DNA from: an uncultured Pseudomonadota bacterium
GTDB taxonomy: Bacteria; Pseudomonadota; Gammaproteobacteria; Burkholderiales; Eutrophovitaceae
NCBI GenBank assembly: GCA_937983055.1
Contig: CALJLA010000138.1
Coordinates: 1 to 22,148, forward strand
Direction of reading: 5' to 3'
Length of the DNA stretch: 22,148 nt
The position numbers and the translations under genes were made by a program. Positions 1 to 7,441 of this stretch are shown here, one piece after another (positions within the stretch are counted from its first letter, which is position 1; each line of letters begins with the position of its first letter). Under the pieces are notes generated by a model. The model saw nothing but the letters and a program-made list of their open reading frames with translations, made no database searches and had not been told where the DNA came from.

Positions 1-596
1 TGAAACGACGTGTCCTGACCGCCCTGATCGCTGTCACTCCCTGCCTCGCGGCCCTTCCGGCCTGCGGGGCTCGGCAGAGCGCGCCGGCCGACCTCGCCGT
101 CACCCGCGTGGTGCTCTACCAGTCCGGCGTCGCCTACCTTGAGCAGGTCACGCACCCAGTTGCGCAGCTGCCCCGGGCTCAGATCGCTGGTATCGATTCG
201 ATGTCCCTGGTCGCCGAGGTCGGCAAGCGCTTCGCGCTCCAGCTCGATGCATTCCGGCAGCGTATGGCGCTCGTCCGCCAGCGGATGACGTCGGCGCGTC
301 TCGGAAAACCGCTTGACCAGCGTTTCGGTCTTGGCGTCAAGAAACAGCACCCGGGTATCGAGTGCCTTCGCCCGCAGTTCGGACAAATAGGCTGGCAGGT
401 ACGACAGGCTGGAACCGCTGCGCACGTCGACGCTGACCGCCACGCGGGAGTAGCCGCCGTCGCGGAGAAACTCCACCACATCGGACAGCAACTGGGCCGG
501 CAGGTTGTCGACGCAATAATAGCCGCTGTCTTCCAGCACATTGAGCGCGATGCTCTTGCCCGACCCGGACAGCCCGGTGATGATGACCAGTTGCAT
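1..596 (-). CDS. rapZ: RapZ RNase adapter / nucleotide-binding protein, interrupted
   Basis: The start is ATG at 596-594, 11 bases after the hprK stop. The N-terminus MQLVIITGLSGSGKSIAL carries a Walker A loop (GLSGSGKS, residues 8-15), followed by a YYCVDNLPAQLL segment and by LFLDAK and ETRRRHPL, all typical of RapZ/YvcJ. RapZ is usually about 285 residues. Its N-terminal half binds nucleotide, and in E. coli its C-terminal half binds the small RNAs GlmY/GlmZ to control glucosamine-6-phosphate synthase. Here the similarity ends near residue 150 (NWVRDL, about 144-155). The following ~47 residues are unlike RapZ, with none of the expected FESFGFKHG or GCTGGKHRS motifs. The frame has no stop before the window edge. 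The RNA-binding domain is therefore missing, and the gene is probably non-functional in RNA control if the junction is real. Confidence 0.85.
   Translation of the reverse strand, partial: MQLVIITGLSGSGKSIALNVLEDSGYYCVDNLPAQLLSDVVEFLRDGGYSRVAVSVDVRSGSSLSYLPAYLSELRAKALDTRVLFLDAKTETLVKRFSETRRRHPLADERHTLPECIELEREALADLGDQGHRIDTSDLSPGQLRNWVRDLLKVGDAGLVEHHAGDGEVGRRALPSPAGRKGREAGSDSDQGGQDTSF
3..146 (+). CDS. N-terminal fragment of a probable lipoprotein gene, cut at a junction
   Basis: Bases 1-2 (tg) followed by an in-frame AAA CGA CGT look like the end of an ATG whose A lies just outside the window. The reading then gives KRRVLTALIAVTPC followed by LAALPACGARQS. This is a basic N-region, a hydrophobic core and a plausible lipobox (L-P-A-C, Cys at codon 63-65). 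The next part, VTRVVLYQSGVAYLE, resembles the opening of a family of secreted proteins of unknown function that I recall from memory only. After about codon 48 the frame continues only as the antisense of rapZ, so the real gene appears to stop near 141-149. No function can be assigned. It could be a genuine gene truncated by rearrangement, or sequence from elsewhere joined during assembly. The fragment is convergent with rapZ. Confidence 0.45.
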
Positions 597-607
597 AGGC
601 GCTTGGA

Positions 608-1549
608 TCAGTCCTGGGCGCCGAGGTAGCGCTCCTGACGCTGGATGAACTCCTGCGTGCTGTCGATACCGCGAAGCTGCAGCACGTAATTGCGCACCGC
701 GGCCTCGACCAGCACCGCAAGGTTGCGTCCGGCGGCAACCGGCAGCTGGACCTTGCGCACATTGACGCCGAGGATTTCTTCCGCGCTGGCGTTAAGCGGG
801 AGCCGCTCCACCCCGGGAATGACGCTGCCCACCGGCTTTTCCAGCTGCACGATCAGTTTCAGATTCTTGCGCCGCCGCACCGCGGTCTCGCCAAAAATGG
901 TGCGGATATTGAGCATGCCCAACCCGCGCACCTCGAGAAAATCCTTCAGCAGCTCGGGGCTGCGCCCCTCGAGCGTTTCCGGCGCGATGTGATAGAGCTC
1001 GACGACGTCATCGGCGACCAGCCCGGAGCCGCGTGAGATCAGCTCCAGCGCGAGCTCGCTCTTGCCGACGCCGCTTTCGCCGGTAATCAGAACGCCCATG
1101 CCAAGCACGTCGAGAAACACCCCATGGCGGGTAACGAACTCGGCGAGCGCCCGGCCCAGGTAGGTGCGCAAGACCCAGATGATCTGCAGGCTCGGCAGCG
1201 GTGATCCCAGCAGCGGCACGTTGTGCTCGGCCGCGAAGTCGGTGAGCGAGCGGGGCGTCTTTTCGCCGTCGGAAATGATCACGCACACCATACCGCTGGC
1301 GGCGAGCCGCGCCAGCGCTTCACGTTGCGCGGCATCGCTCAGCCCGCCGAAGTAGGCCGCCTCGGTTCGGCTGAAAATCTGGATCCAGTTCGGATGGACG
1401 AGATTGAGATGGCCGATCAGGCCCTGGGACGAATGACTGATTGCCGTGCTGTCCAGCACCGGGGACGGCTCCCGCGGGCCGGACATCCAGGCGAGCTTTA
1501 GTGCGTCGGCGTTGTCGTCAAACAGCTGCGCGACGCTGAGTTGGGGCAT
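608..1549 (-). CDS. hprK: HPr kinase/phosphorylase
   Basis: A 313-residue cytoplasmic enzyme that phosphorylates HPr on serine and reverses the reaction. The N-terminal domain spans roughly residues 1-130. The catalytic domain then shows the conserved RHGVFLDV segment (His142), the P-loop GESGVGKS (157-164), the acidic pair Asp180-Asp181, and the HPrK signature LEVRGLGMLNI (206-216). Length and motifs are normal. Its start overlaps the end of ptsN by 32 bases, so the two are likely translated together. In proteobacteria with this ptsN-hprK-rapZ order the enzyme usually belongs to an incomplete phosphotransferase system used for regulation rather than sugar uptake. HPr and Enzyme I are not in the window and would normally lie beyond rapZ, past the left edge. 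Confidence 0.95.
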   Translation of the reverse strand: MPQLSVAQLFDDNADALKLAWMSGPREPSPVLDSTAISHSSQGLIGHLNLVHPNWIQIFSRTEAAYFGGLSDAAQREALARLAASGMVCVIISDGEKTPRSLTDFAAEHNVPLLGSPLPSLQIIWVLRTYLGRALAEFVTRHGVFLDVLGMGVLITGESGVGKSELALELISRGSGLVADDVVELYHIAPETLEGRSPELLKDFLEVRGLGMLNIRTIFGETAVRRRKNLKLIVQLEKPVGSVIPGVERLPLNASAEEILGVNVRKVQLPVAAGRNLAVLVEAAVRNYVLQLRGIDSTQEFIQRQERYLGAQD

Positions 1550-2009
1550 GCGGCTCCCATTCGGTGATCAGGCGCTGGGCGGTGGCGGCGTCGGGGGCAT
1601 CGGTGAGCGCGGTCCGCATGTCGCGCTCGCTGAACAACTGCGCAAGCTCCGACAGAATCTGCAGGTGCACGTCGGTTGCCTTCTCCGGCACCATCAGCAC
1701 GAAGACCAGATTCACCGGACCGCCGTCCGGTGCCTCGAAGGGAATCGGGCTCTTCAGGCGGACAAAGGCGCCGGCCGCCTCCTTCAGGCCCTTGATTCGC
1801 CCGTGCGGAATGGCGATGCCATGCCCGAGCCCGGTCGAGCCGAGCCGTTCGCGCGCGAACAGCGCATCGAAGACCTGGCTCCTGCCGATGCCAAGCGTAT
1901 TCTCGAAGATCAGCCCCGCCTGCTCGAACACCCGCTTCTTGCTGGTGACGTCTAGGTCGAGAATGATGTTGGAGACCGGCAGCAGTCGCGACAAAAGGCT
2001 CATGGTCAT
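1518..2009 (-). CDS. ptsN: PTS IIA-like nitrogen regulatory protein (EIIA-Ntr)
   Basis: A 163-residue EIIA domain of the fructose/mannitol type. The phosphorylatable histidine is His69 in GHGIAIPHGR, matching the site in E. coli PtsN. The protein takes a phosphate from NPr/HPr and acts as a regulator of potassium transport, nitrogen and cell-envelope responses in other proteobacteria. The whole protein is one domain, with the typical VFVLMVPE and HLQILSELAQLF stretches. A second in-frame ATG lies two codons downstream (2003) and could be the true start, because both fit weakly with the upstream CAGG. The gene lies 6 bases after hpf and its 3' end overlaps hprK. The link rpoN-hpf-ptsN is widely conserved. 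Confidence 0.95.
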   Translation of the reverse strand: MTMSLLSRLLPVSNIILDLDVTSKKRVFEQAGLIFENTLGIGRSQVFDALFARERLGSTGLGHGIAIPHGRIKGLKEAAGAFVRLKSPIPFEAPDGGPVNLVFVLMVPEKATDVHLQILSELAQLFSERDMRTALTDAPDAATAQRLITEWEPHAPTQRRAAV

Positions 2010-2015
2010 GCCTGT

Positions 2016-2336
2016 TCAGACAGCCGGCCGGCGAATCGATTCCTGGTTGTGGTGATCGACCAGCTTCTCCTTGTGCTTGAGCACCTGGCGGTCGAGCTTG
2101 TCAGCTAGGGTGTCGATCGCGGCGTACATGTCGGCGTCGATGCACTCGCAGAAAATGTCCTTGCCGCTCAGATGAACGCGCGCTTCCACCTTCTGATCGA
2201 GCTTGTTCACCGACAGGATCACGTCGACGTCGATGACGTGATCGAAGTGGCGGCTGATCCTCGACAGCTTCTCTGTCACGTAGCCTCGGATGGCGGGCGT
2301 GACGTCGACGTGGTGTCCAGACACATTCAGGTTCAT
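2016..2336 (-). CDS. hpf: Ribosome hibernation promoting factor, short form
   Basis: A 106-residue protein of the HPF/YfiA (sigma-54 modulation) family. It begins MNLNVSGHHVDVTPAIRGYV and continues with the conserved ARVHLSGKD and ADMYAAIDTLADKLDRQV segments, ending in a short basic tail (LKHKEKLVDHHNQ). It is the short form, with no C-terminal dimerisation domain. HPF binds the small ribosomal subunit in stationary phase and promotes 100S dimers together with RMF in gammaproteobacteria. Its start is secure: a near-perfect Shine-Dalgarno AAGGAGGG lies 6 bases upstream of the ATG. It follows rpoN by 26 bases. Confidence 0.95.
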   Translation of the reverse strand: MNLNVSGHHVDVTPAIRGYVTEKLSRISRHFDHVIDVDVILSVNKLDQKVEARVHLSGKDIFCECIDADMYAAIDTLADKLDRQVLKHKEKLVDHHNQESIRRPAV

Positions 2337-2342
2337 CTGCGA

Positions 2343-2350
2343 CCCTCCTT
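2343..2350 (-). promoter_or_regulatory. Strong ribosome binding site of hpf
   Basis: On the minus strand AAGGAGGG precedes the hpf ATG by 6 bases. It is the strongest Shine-Dalgarno I noticed in the window. Other genes of this run mostly rely on overlaps or weak sites, so hpf may be made at a higher level than its neighbours. Confidence 0.75.
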
Positions 2351-2362
2351 GGGGGCTGGTAT

Positions 2363-3799
2363 CTAAAGCGTTTTCCTGAGATTGACCGGCAGAATTTGCA
2401 GGGACTCGCGGTACTTGGCGATCGTGCGCCGCGCCACCATGATTCCCTGCTTGCCGAGAATTTCGGAGATCTGGCTGTCGGACAGCGGGTTGCGTCGGTC
2501 CTCCTCGCCGACCATCTGCTTGATCAGTGCGCGGATCGCCGTGGCCGAGCAGGCGCCGCCGGTGTCGGTGGTTACGTGGCTGCCGAAGAAGTACTTGAGT
2601 TCGAAGATGCCGCGCGGCGTGAACATGAACTTCTGCGTGGTGACGCGGGAGACCGTCGACTCGTGCAGGCCGAGCGTGTCGGCGATCTCACGCAGCACCA
2701 GCGGTCGCATCGCCACCTCGCCATGCTCGAAGAAATGACGCTGCCGGTCGACGATCGCCTGCGATACCCGCAGGATCGTGTCGAAGCGCTGCTGCACGTT
2801 CTTGATCAGCCATTTCGCCTCCTGCAACTGCCCGGCGAGCTGCTGGAAGCTGGCATCGCGGTTGCGGTGGAGGATGTCGGCATACATCCGGTTCACGCGC
2901 AGCTTCGGCATCGCGTCCGGGTTCAGGGACGCGATCCACAGTCCCTTGTGCTTGCGCACTACGACATCCGGGATGATGTAGCGCGCTTCCGCGCCCGAGA
3001 AGTTTGCGGCCGGCCGCGGGTTGAGGCTGACCACCAGATTCTGAATGCCACGCAGGGTATCGTCGCCGCATTTCAGCAGTTTCTTGAGCTTGACGTAGTC
3101 GCGCCCGGCGAGGATATCGAGATGCTCTGACACCACACGGCGGGCCTCGTCGCGGTAGGGCGTGTCGGCCGGCATCGCGTCGAGCTGCAGCGCCAGGCAT
3201 TCGCCCAGGCTGCGCGCGGCGATGCCCGGCGGGTCCAGGTGCTGCAGGTAGCGCAGACCCACCGCGAGGTCCTCGGCATCGATGTCGAGCTCTTCCGGCA
3301 GAAGGCCCGCCAGTTCCTCTAGACCGTCCTTGAGAAAGCCGTCGTCGTCGAGGTTGTCGATCAGGTAGGCGGCGATGCGTTTGTCGCGATCGGAGAGCTG
3401 GATCAGCGTCAGCTGGCCGAGCAGGTGCTCGCGCAGCGACGTGGCTTCGGCTGCTATCTGGGGTGTGTCATTGTCGTCGTCGGATTCGGGGTTGCCATAC
3501 CCGGAATAGCCGTCCTCGATCGACCAGTCGGCGTCATTGCCGGGTTCCGCCCGGGTCTCCGGTTCGGGGGCGCTGGCGGACGCAGTCTCGGTGGTGCTGG
3601 CTGCCGGCGTGGCAGGCGGCGGGGTGGCCGGCGCGGCATCCTCCTCCTCGTCGCGCTCCAACAGCGGGTTATCCTGTAGAAAACGCTCGATTTCCTGGTT
3701 CAGCTCGAGCGTGGACAACTGAAGGAGCCGGATGGACTGCTGCAGCTGAGGCGTCAGCGTCAGGTGCTGCGACAGCTTGAGCTGCAGGGAGTGTTTCAT
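2363..3799 (-). CDS. rpoN: RNA polymerase sigma-54 factor
   Basis: A 478-residue sigma-54. Region I at the N-terminus is glutamine- and leucine-rich (LQLKLSQHLTLTPQLQQSIR) and contacts enhancer-binding activators. A long acidic, Pro/Ala/Thr-rich linker follows (roughly 50-115). The core-binding region is next, then the helix-turn-helix that reads the -12 element (ADTLGLHESTVSRVT). The RpoN box, ARRTIAKYRE (residues 456-465), reads the -24 element. All parts are present and the length is normal. It sits between lptB and hpf, the usual neighbourhood. A likely target in this same window is the pilin at 9478-10134, which has a sigma-54 promoter. Confidence 0.97.
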   Translation of the reverse strand: MKHSLQLKLSQHLTLTPQLQQSIRLLQLSTLELNQEIERFLQDNPLLERDEEEDAAPATPPPATPAASTTETASASAPEPETRAEPGNDADWSIEDGYSGYGNPESDDDNDTPQIAAEATSLREHLLGQLTLIQLSDRDKRIAAYLIDNLDDDGFLKDGLEELAGLLPEELDIDAEDLAVGLRYLQHLDPPGIAARSLGECLALQLDAMPADTPYRDEARRVVSEHLDILAGRDYVKLKKLLKCGDDTLRGIQNLVVSLNPRPAANFSGAEARYIIPDVVVRKHKGLWIASLNPDAMPKLRVNRMYADILHRNRDASFQQLAGQLQEAKWLIKNVQQRFDTILRVSQAIVDRQRHFFEHGEVAMRPLVLREIADTLGLHESTVSRVTTQKFMFTPRGIFELKYFFGSHVTTDTGGACSATAIRALIKQMVGEEDRRNPLSDSQISEILGKQGIMVARRTIAKYRESLQILPVNLRKTL

Positions 3800-3843
3800 T
3801 TGTCGAGCCTCAAAGGCCTCTACATCGGGCGTGCGGAAGTCTC

Positions 3844-4566
3844 TCAGAGGCGGAAGTGCTCGCCTAGGTAGACTTTTCTTACGCTTTCATTATAAACGAT
3901 TTCCTCCGGTTTCCCGCAGGCGAGCACCGAGCCGTCATTGATGATATAGGCGCGGTCGCAGATTCCGAGCGTTTCCCGCACGTTGTGATCGGTGATCAGC
4001 ACTCCGATATCGCGTTCCTTGAGAAAACGGATGATTTTCTGGATATCCAGCACGGCGATCGGGTCGACGCCCGCGAAGGGCTCGTCGAGCAGGATAAAGC
4101 GCGGCTGGGTGGCAAGGGCTCTGGCGATCTCGGCGCGCCGTCGCTCACCCCCGGACAGGCTAATGGCGGGACTGTTGCGCAGGTGGGCAATGTGCAGGTC
4201 GTGCAGCAGGGCGTCGAGTTGCTCGTCCATCGCCTCTTCCTCGACTCCGCGCAGCTCCAGCACTGCCTGGATGTTTTCTGCCACGGTAAGCTTGCGGAAG
4301 ATGGACGCCTCCTGGGGCAGGTAACTCAGCCCGAGCTGGGCGCGCCGGTGAATCGGCATGTGCGTGAGGTTCTGTCCGTCCAGAAACAGGTCGCCGCCGT
4401 CGGCGGCGACCAGCCCGACCATCATGTAAAAACAGGTGGTCTTGCCGGCGCCGTTGGGCCCGAGCAGGCCGACGACCTCCCCGCTTTCGACGTCGAGCGA
4501 GACGTCCTTGACGACGGTTCGCGCCTTGTAGCGCTTTTTCAGCCGATCAGCGCGCAGCCGGGGCAT
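3844..4566 (-). CDS. lptB: LPS export ABC transporter ATP-binding protein LptB
   Basis: A 240-residue ABC ATPase that powers lipopolysaccharide extraction from the inner membrane with LptF/LptG/LptC. Visible motifs are Walker A GPNGAGKT (36-43), the Q-loop Gln85, signature LSGGE (137-141), Walker B FILLDE (157-162) and the switch histidine His194 in TDHNVRETL. The C-terminal YLGEHF segment is typical of LptB. The gene follows lptA after 33 bases and precedes rpoN by 44. No clear Shine-Dalgarno precedes the ATG, but the start fits the family's usual N-terminus. lptF and lptG are not in the window, as is normal because they usually lie elsewhere. Confidence 0.96.
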   Translation of the reverse strand: MPRLRADRLKKRYKARTVVKDVSLDVESGEVVGLLGPNGAGKTTCFYMMVGLVAADGGDLFLDGQNLTHMPIHRRAQLGLSYLPQEASIFRKLTVAENIQAVLELRGVEEEAMDEQLDALLHDLHIAHLRNSPAISLSGGERRRAEIARALATQPRFILLDEPFAGVDPIAVLDIQKIIRFLKERDIGVLITDHNVRETLGICDRAYIINDGSVLACGKPEEIVYNESVRKVYLGEHFRL

Positions 4567-4599
4567 GGCGATTCGAACTGCGCGGGCCCGCGGCCGGCG

Positions 4600-5238
4600 C
4601 TACTGCTGTGTTCCAACTTCGCCCGCCGGCTTGAGCGGCAGCGGTTTCGAAGCAGGCGCGGGCTGTTCGCCGTCTCGCTGCTTGGGCTGGATGATCGCCC
4701 GTACCCGGCCATGCGGATTGCCGGGTGTGGCCGCGGTCTTGCCTCCGCCGATCACCTGGAAGAACTCAGTGGTCGCATTGTATGAAATGTAATCGCCGCG
4801 GACCTCGTCGGGGCCGCGCTGCAGCCGCGCGCTGGTGAACATTTCCACCTTTTCCGCTTTGCCGTCGTACTCCAGGCGCTGCGCGAAGCCCTCGATGTAC
4901 TCGTCCACCCCTTCGCGTTTCTGCCGGAAGTAGGCGGGCGATCCGTGCGCGATGCCGGACTGAAAGCCGCTCGCGTCCTGCTTGACGATGATGCGGTCGC
5001 CCTTGATGACCAGGGTGCCCTGCGTCAGGGTGACGTTGCCGATGAAGGTGGCTTCCTTCTTCTGGTCGTCGATTTCGACCCGGTCGGCCTCCAGCGTGAC
5101 CGGCTTGTCCCGGTCGGCGCGCTCGGCGAGCAGCGGGCCGCTCGACGCCAGCACCAGCGCGAGACACAGCACGCGCAGGCGTCGGCCCGTCCGCTCACGG
5201 CCTGCGCGGGGACGATTCCAAGGCTCTGGGATTTTCAT
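4600..5238 (-). CDS. lptA: Periplasmic LPS transport protein LptA
   Basis: A 212-residue secreted protein. A basic N-terminus and hydrophobic stretch (about residues 20-36) end in LLAER, a plausible signal peptidase I site. The OstA/LptA fold follows, with repeated strands such as VTLEADRVEIDDQKKEATFIGNV and the YDGKAEKVEMF segment. LptA oligomerises to bridge the periplasm between LptC and LptD and carries LPS outward. The C-terminus has a ~35-residue basic/Pro-rich extension (from about residue 178), commonly variable in this family. The start overlaps lptC by 44 bases, implying coupled translation. A later start would cut into the signal peptide, so the first ATG is kept. Confidence 0.92.
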   Translation of the reverse strand: MKIPEPWNRPRAGRERTGRRLRVLCLALVLASSGPLLAERADRDKPVTLEADRVEIDDQKKEATFIGNVTLTQGTLVIKGDRIIVKQDASGFQSGIAHGSPAYFRQKREGVDEYIEGFAQRLEYDGKAEKVEMFTSARLQRGPDEVRGDYISYNATTEFFQVIGGGKTAATPGNPHGRVRAIIQPKQRDGEQPAPASKPLPLKPAGEVGTQQ

Positions 5239-5794
5239 AGCGAACTTGCACGTTGGACAACAGCTTGATCTGTCGCGTCTTGTTGTCGAATTCTAAGCCA
5301 ACGGAGCTGGCCTTGGAATCGCCTTCGACCATAGTGACCGCCTTGTCGGTGCGGGCGACCTCGCGATCCGGTATCACGTGCAGAAACGTCGTGAAGACGC
5401 CCAGTTCCGGATGCTCGCCATAGGGCGCCCGAATCACGCGGACATTGCCGATGAAGTAAACGTCGTCCCCGCCCTCGGCGATCTGGGCGGTGTCGGCGCT
5501 CATCGTGACCGGTGCGCGCTCATAGTCGAAATACACCAGTTTCGGGGCGGTCAGTTCCGTGCTGTTGTCGTCCGGAAAATGGGTCAGGCGGGTGCCGGTC
5601 AGTTCGTAGCGACGGGTGCCGTCGACGTTCATGCGTGCGGCGACGAACCCCTCGACATAGAAATCGGGATCGTGACGGCTGCTGCCATCGCTGCGTCCGG
5701 TCGCCGGCTGCACCTTGCTGTCCAGCCACCAGGTCAACAGCGCCAGCAACAGCAGCAGGATGACCGGCGCCCACTTGAGCAGTCGATCGCTCAT
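5195..5794 (-). CDS. lptC: LPS export protein LptC
   Basis: A 199-residue bitopic inner-membrane protein. A single transmembrane helix (about residues 8-24, APVILLLLLALLTWWL) is followed by a periplasmic LptC/OstA-like domain with GFVAARMNVDGTRRYELTG and VRVIRAP-type strands. LptC links the LptB2FG transporter to LptA. The start shares ATGA with the kdsC stop (4-base overlap) and its 3' end overlaps lptA, giving the classical kdsC-lptC-lptA-lptB string. Confidence 0.93.
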   Translation of the reverse strand: MSDRLLKWAPVILLLLLALLTWWLDSKVQPATGRSDGSSRHDPDFYVEGFVAARMNVDGTRRYELTGTRLTHFPDDNSTELTAPKLVYFDYERAPVTMSADTAQIAEGGDDVYFIGNVRVIRAPYGEHPELGVFTTFLHVIPDREVARTDKAVTMVEGDSKASSVGLEFDNKTRQIKLLSNVQVRYENPRALESSPRRP

Positions 5795-6318
5795 GCCAGA
5801 TACGACTCCTGCTGCCCGTCCAGCGTTCCCTGCGCGTGCATGATCAGTTCGCAGACCTCGCGCACGGCGCCCTCGCCGCCTGGGCGCATCGTGACGTAGT
5901 GGGCGTGGGCGCGCACCAGATCGGCTGCACCGGGTACCGAGAGGGCGAGCCCGCAGCGACGTAGCACCGGCAGGTCGGGGAGGTCGTCGCCCATGTAGGC
6001 GGTTTCTTCTTCGCTCACGCTAAGCCGGCGCAGCAGCTTGCGATAGGCTGCCAGTTTGTCGTCAACGCCCAGCATCAGATGGGCCAGTCCGGTCTCCCGC
6101 GCGCGTCGGGCGGCAGCCGCCGACTTGCGGCCGCTGATCGCGCCGAGCGTGACCCCGCTGGCGGCCAGCATCTTGAGCCCCAGGCCGTCGAGGATGTGGA
6201 ATGCCTTGAAAGTTTCGCCGGTCGCCGACAGGTAAACGCGGCCGTCGGTGAGCACGCCGTCGATGTCGAACAGCGCCAGCCGGACCCTGCGCGCCCGGAG
6301 AAGTACCCGTTGCTTCAT
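5791..6318 (-). CDS. kdsC: 3-deoxy-D-manno-octulosonate 8-phosphate phosphatase
   Basis: A 175-residue HAD-superfamily phosphatase of the C0 type, which removes phosphate from Kdo-8-phosphate to make Kdo for the LPS core. The nucleophile and general acid are Asp18 and Asp20 in FDIDGVLTDG. Motif II is the serine of ISGRKS (62-66). Lys88 is a likely motif III lysine, and motif IV is GDDLPDLP (110-117). Length matches the family, which works as a tetramer. It lies 14 bases downstream of kdsD, which supplies the pathway's first intermediate, and overlaps lptC by 4 bases. Confidence 0.95.
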   Translation of the reverse strand: MKQRVLLRARRVRLALFDIDGVLTDGRVYLSATGETFKAFHILDGLGLKMLAASGVTLGAISGRKSAAAARRARETGLAHLMLGVDDKLAAYRKLLRRLSVSEEETAYMGDDLPDLPVLRRCGLALSVPGAADLVRAHAHYVTMRPGGEGAVREVCELIMHAQGTLDGQQESYLA

Positions 6319-6332
6319 GCCGGCACCCCGCT

Positions 6333-7322
6333 TCAGATGACGCGCGCGCGCATCAGGTCGTGCATATTGAGCGCCCCCACCAGCCCGCGACCCTCTTCCA
6401 GCACCAGCAACTGACTGATCTTGTGCTCATCCATCAGCTTGACCGCTTCTGCCGCAAGCTGGCCGGCGCCGATGCTGCGCGGATTGCGCGTCATCACGTC
6501 CGCCACCCGGGTGCCGCGCAGGTCGCCGGTATGCTCCAGCGCGCGCCGCAGATCGCCGTCGGTGAAGATGCCCACCACCTCGGTGTCGCGCAGCACCGCG
6601 GTCATGCCCATGCCCTTGCGCGAGATCTCGAGCACCGCCTCCGCCAGGGTCGCCGTTTCGGCAACGCGTGGCACCGCCTCCCCGGTTCGCATGACATCCG
6701 ATACATGGGTAAGCAGGCGCCGGCCCAGGCTGCCGCCCGGGTGCGAGCGCGCAAAATCAGTCTCGCTGAAACCGCGAGCCTCCAGCAGCGCTACTGCCAG
6801 GGCGTCGCCCAGCGCCAGCGCTGCGGTGGTGCTGGCGGTGGGCGCCAGGCCCAGCGGGCAGGCTTCTTCGGACACCGCGGCGTCCAGATGCACGTCTGCC
6901 TCGCGCGCCAGCGTCGATCGCGGATGGCCGGTCATCGCAATGAGCTTTGCGCCTTCGCGCTTGATCAGCGGAACGATCACGAGCAGCTCCGCGCTCTCGC
7001 CGGAATTGGACAGGGCGATCAGCACGTCGTCGCGCGTGATCATGCCAAGGTCGCCGTGGCTGGCTTCCGCCGGGTGAACGAAGAACGCCGGCGTGCCGGT
7101 GCTGGCAAGCGTCGACGCGATCTTGCGCGCCACATGGCCGGACTTGCCCATGCCGCTGACGACCACGCGTCCTCGACAGCCGTATACGATGCGCACCGCC
7201 TCGACGAAGGCGTCGCCGACGCGCGCCGCAAGCTCGCTCACCGCGCGCGCCTCGATCTCGAGCACTCGGTGCGCGAGGGAAATGACCGCGTCGCGGGAAA
7301 GTTTGCCTCCGGGTTGGTTCAT
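6333..7322 (-). CDS. kdsD: Arabinose-5-phosphate isomerase (KdsD/KpsF family)
   Basis: A 329-residue isomerase that converts ribulose-5-phosphate to arabinose-5-phosphate, the first step towards Kdo. The N-terminal SIS domain (about 40-180) shows GMGKSGHVARKIASTLASTG and LSNSGES. The residues equivalent to the E. coli catalytic set (Lys59, Glu111, Glu152, His193) appear here as Lys60, Glu112, Glu153 and His194. Two CBS domains fill the C-terminal third (about 205-329). The full domain layout is present. It is the first gene of the minus-strand run and is divergent from the antiporter at 7442. A -10-like element ends only 8 bases before the ATG, so the mRNA may have almost no leader. Confidence 0.94.
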   Translation of the reverse strand: MNQPGGKLSRDAVISLAHRVLEIEARAVSELAARVGDAFVEAVRIVYGCRGRVVVSGMGKSGHVARKIASTLASTGTPAFFVHPAEASHGDLGMITRDDVLIALSNSGESAELLVIVPLIKREGAKLIAMTGHPRSTLAREADVHLDAAVSEEACPLGLAPTASTTAALALGDALAVALLEARGFSETDFARSHPGGSLGRRLLTHVSDVMRTGEAVPRVAETATLAEAVLEISRKGMGMTAVLRDTEVVGIFTDGDLRRALEHTGDLRGTRVADVMTRNPRSIGAGQLAAEAVKLMDEHKISQLLVLEEGRGLVGALNMHDLMRARVI

Positions 7323-7330
7323 CGCGGCGC

Positions 7331-7336
7331 AGTATA
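7331..7336 (-). promoter_or_regulatory. Candidate -10 element for the kdsD-rapZ run
   Basis: On the minus strand TATACT, preceded by GC, matches a sigma-70 -10 box in five of six positions and stands out in a GC-rich 119-base gap. No good -35 hexamer lies 16-19 bases upstream. If it is used, transcription would begin about 7324-7325, practically at the kdsD ATG. Moderate to low confidence. Confidence 0.35.
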
Positions 7337-7441
7337 GCGCAGCGGTCGCGCGGATCCGCCTGGCGGGGCGCCTTGCGCGAGGCGGTCGAGGGGTGGCGCT
7401 GTGCTACATTGGCGCTGTTCCCGCCCTCCACCCCGATCGCC

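Noticed and set aside
3425..3780. Overlapping open frames on the plus strand inside rpoN
   Set aside because: They are low-complexity shadows of the acidic Pro/Ala-rich linker of sigma-54.
7382..7410. TACATT at 7405-7410 as a -10 element for the antiporter
   Set aside because: No acceptable -35 lies at a suitable spacing; TTGCGC at 7373 is 26 bases away.
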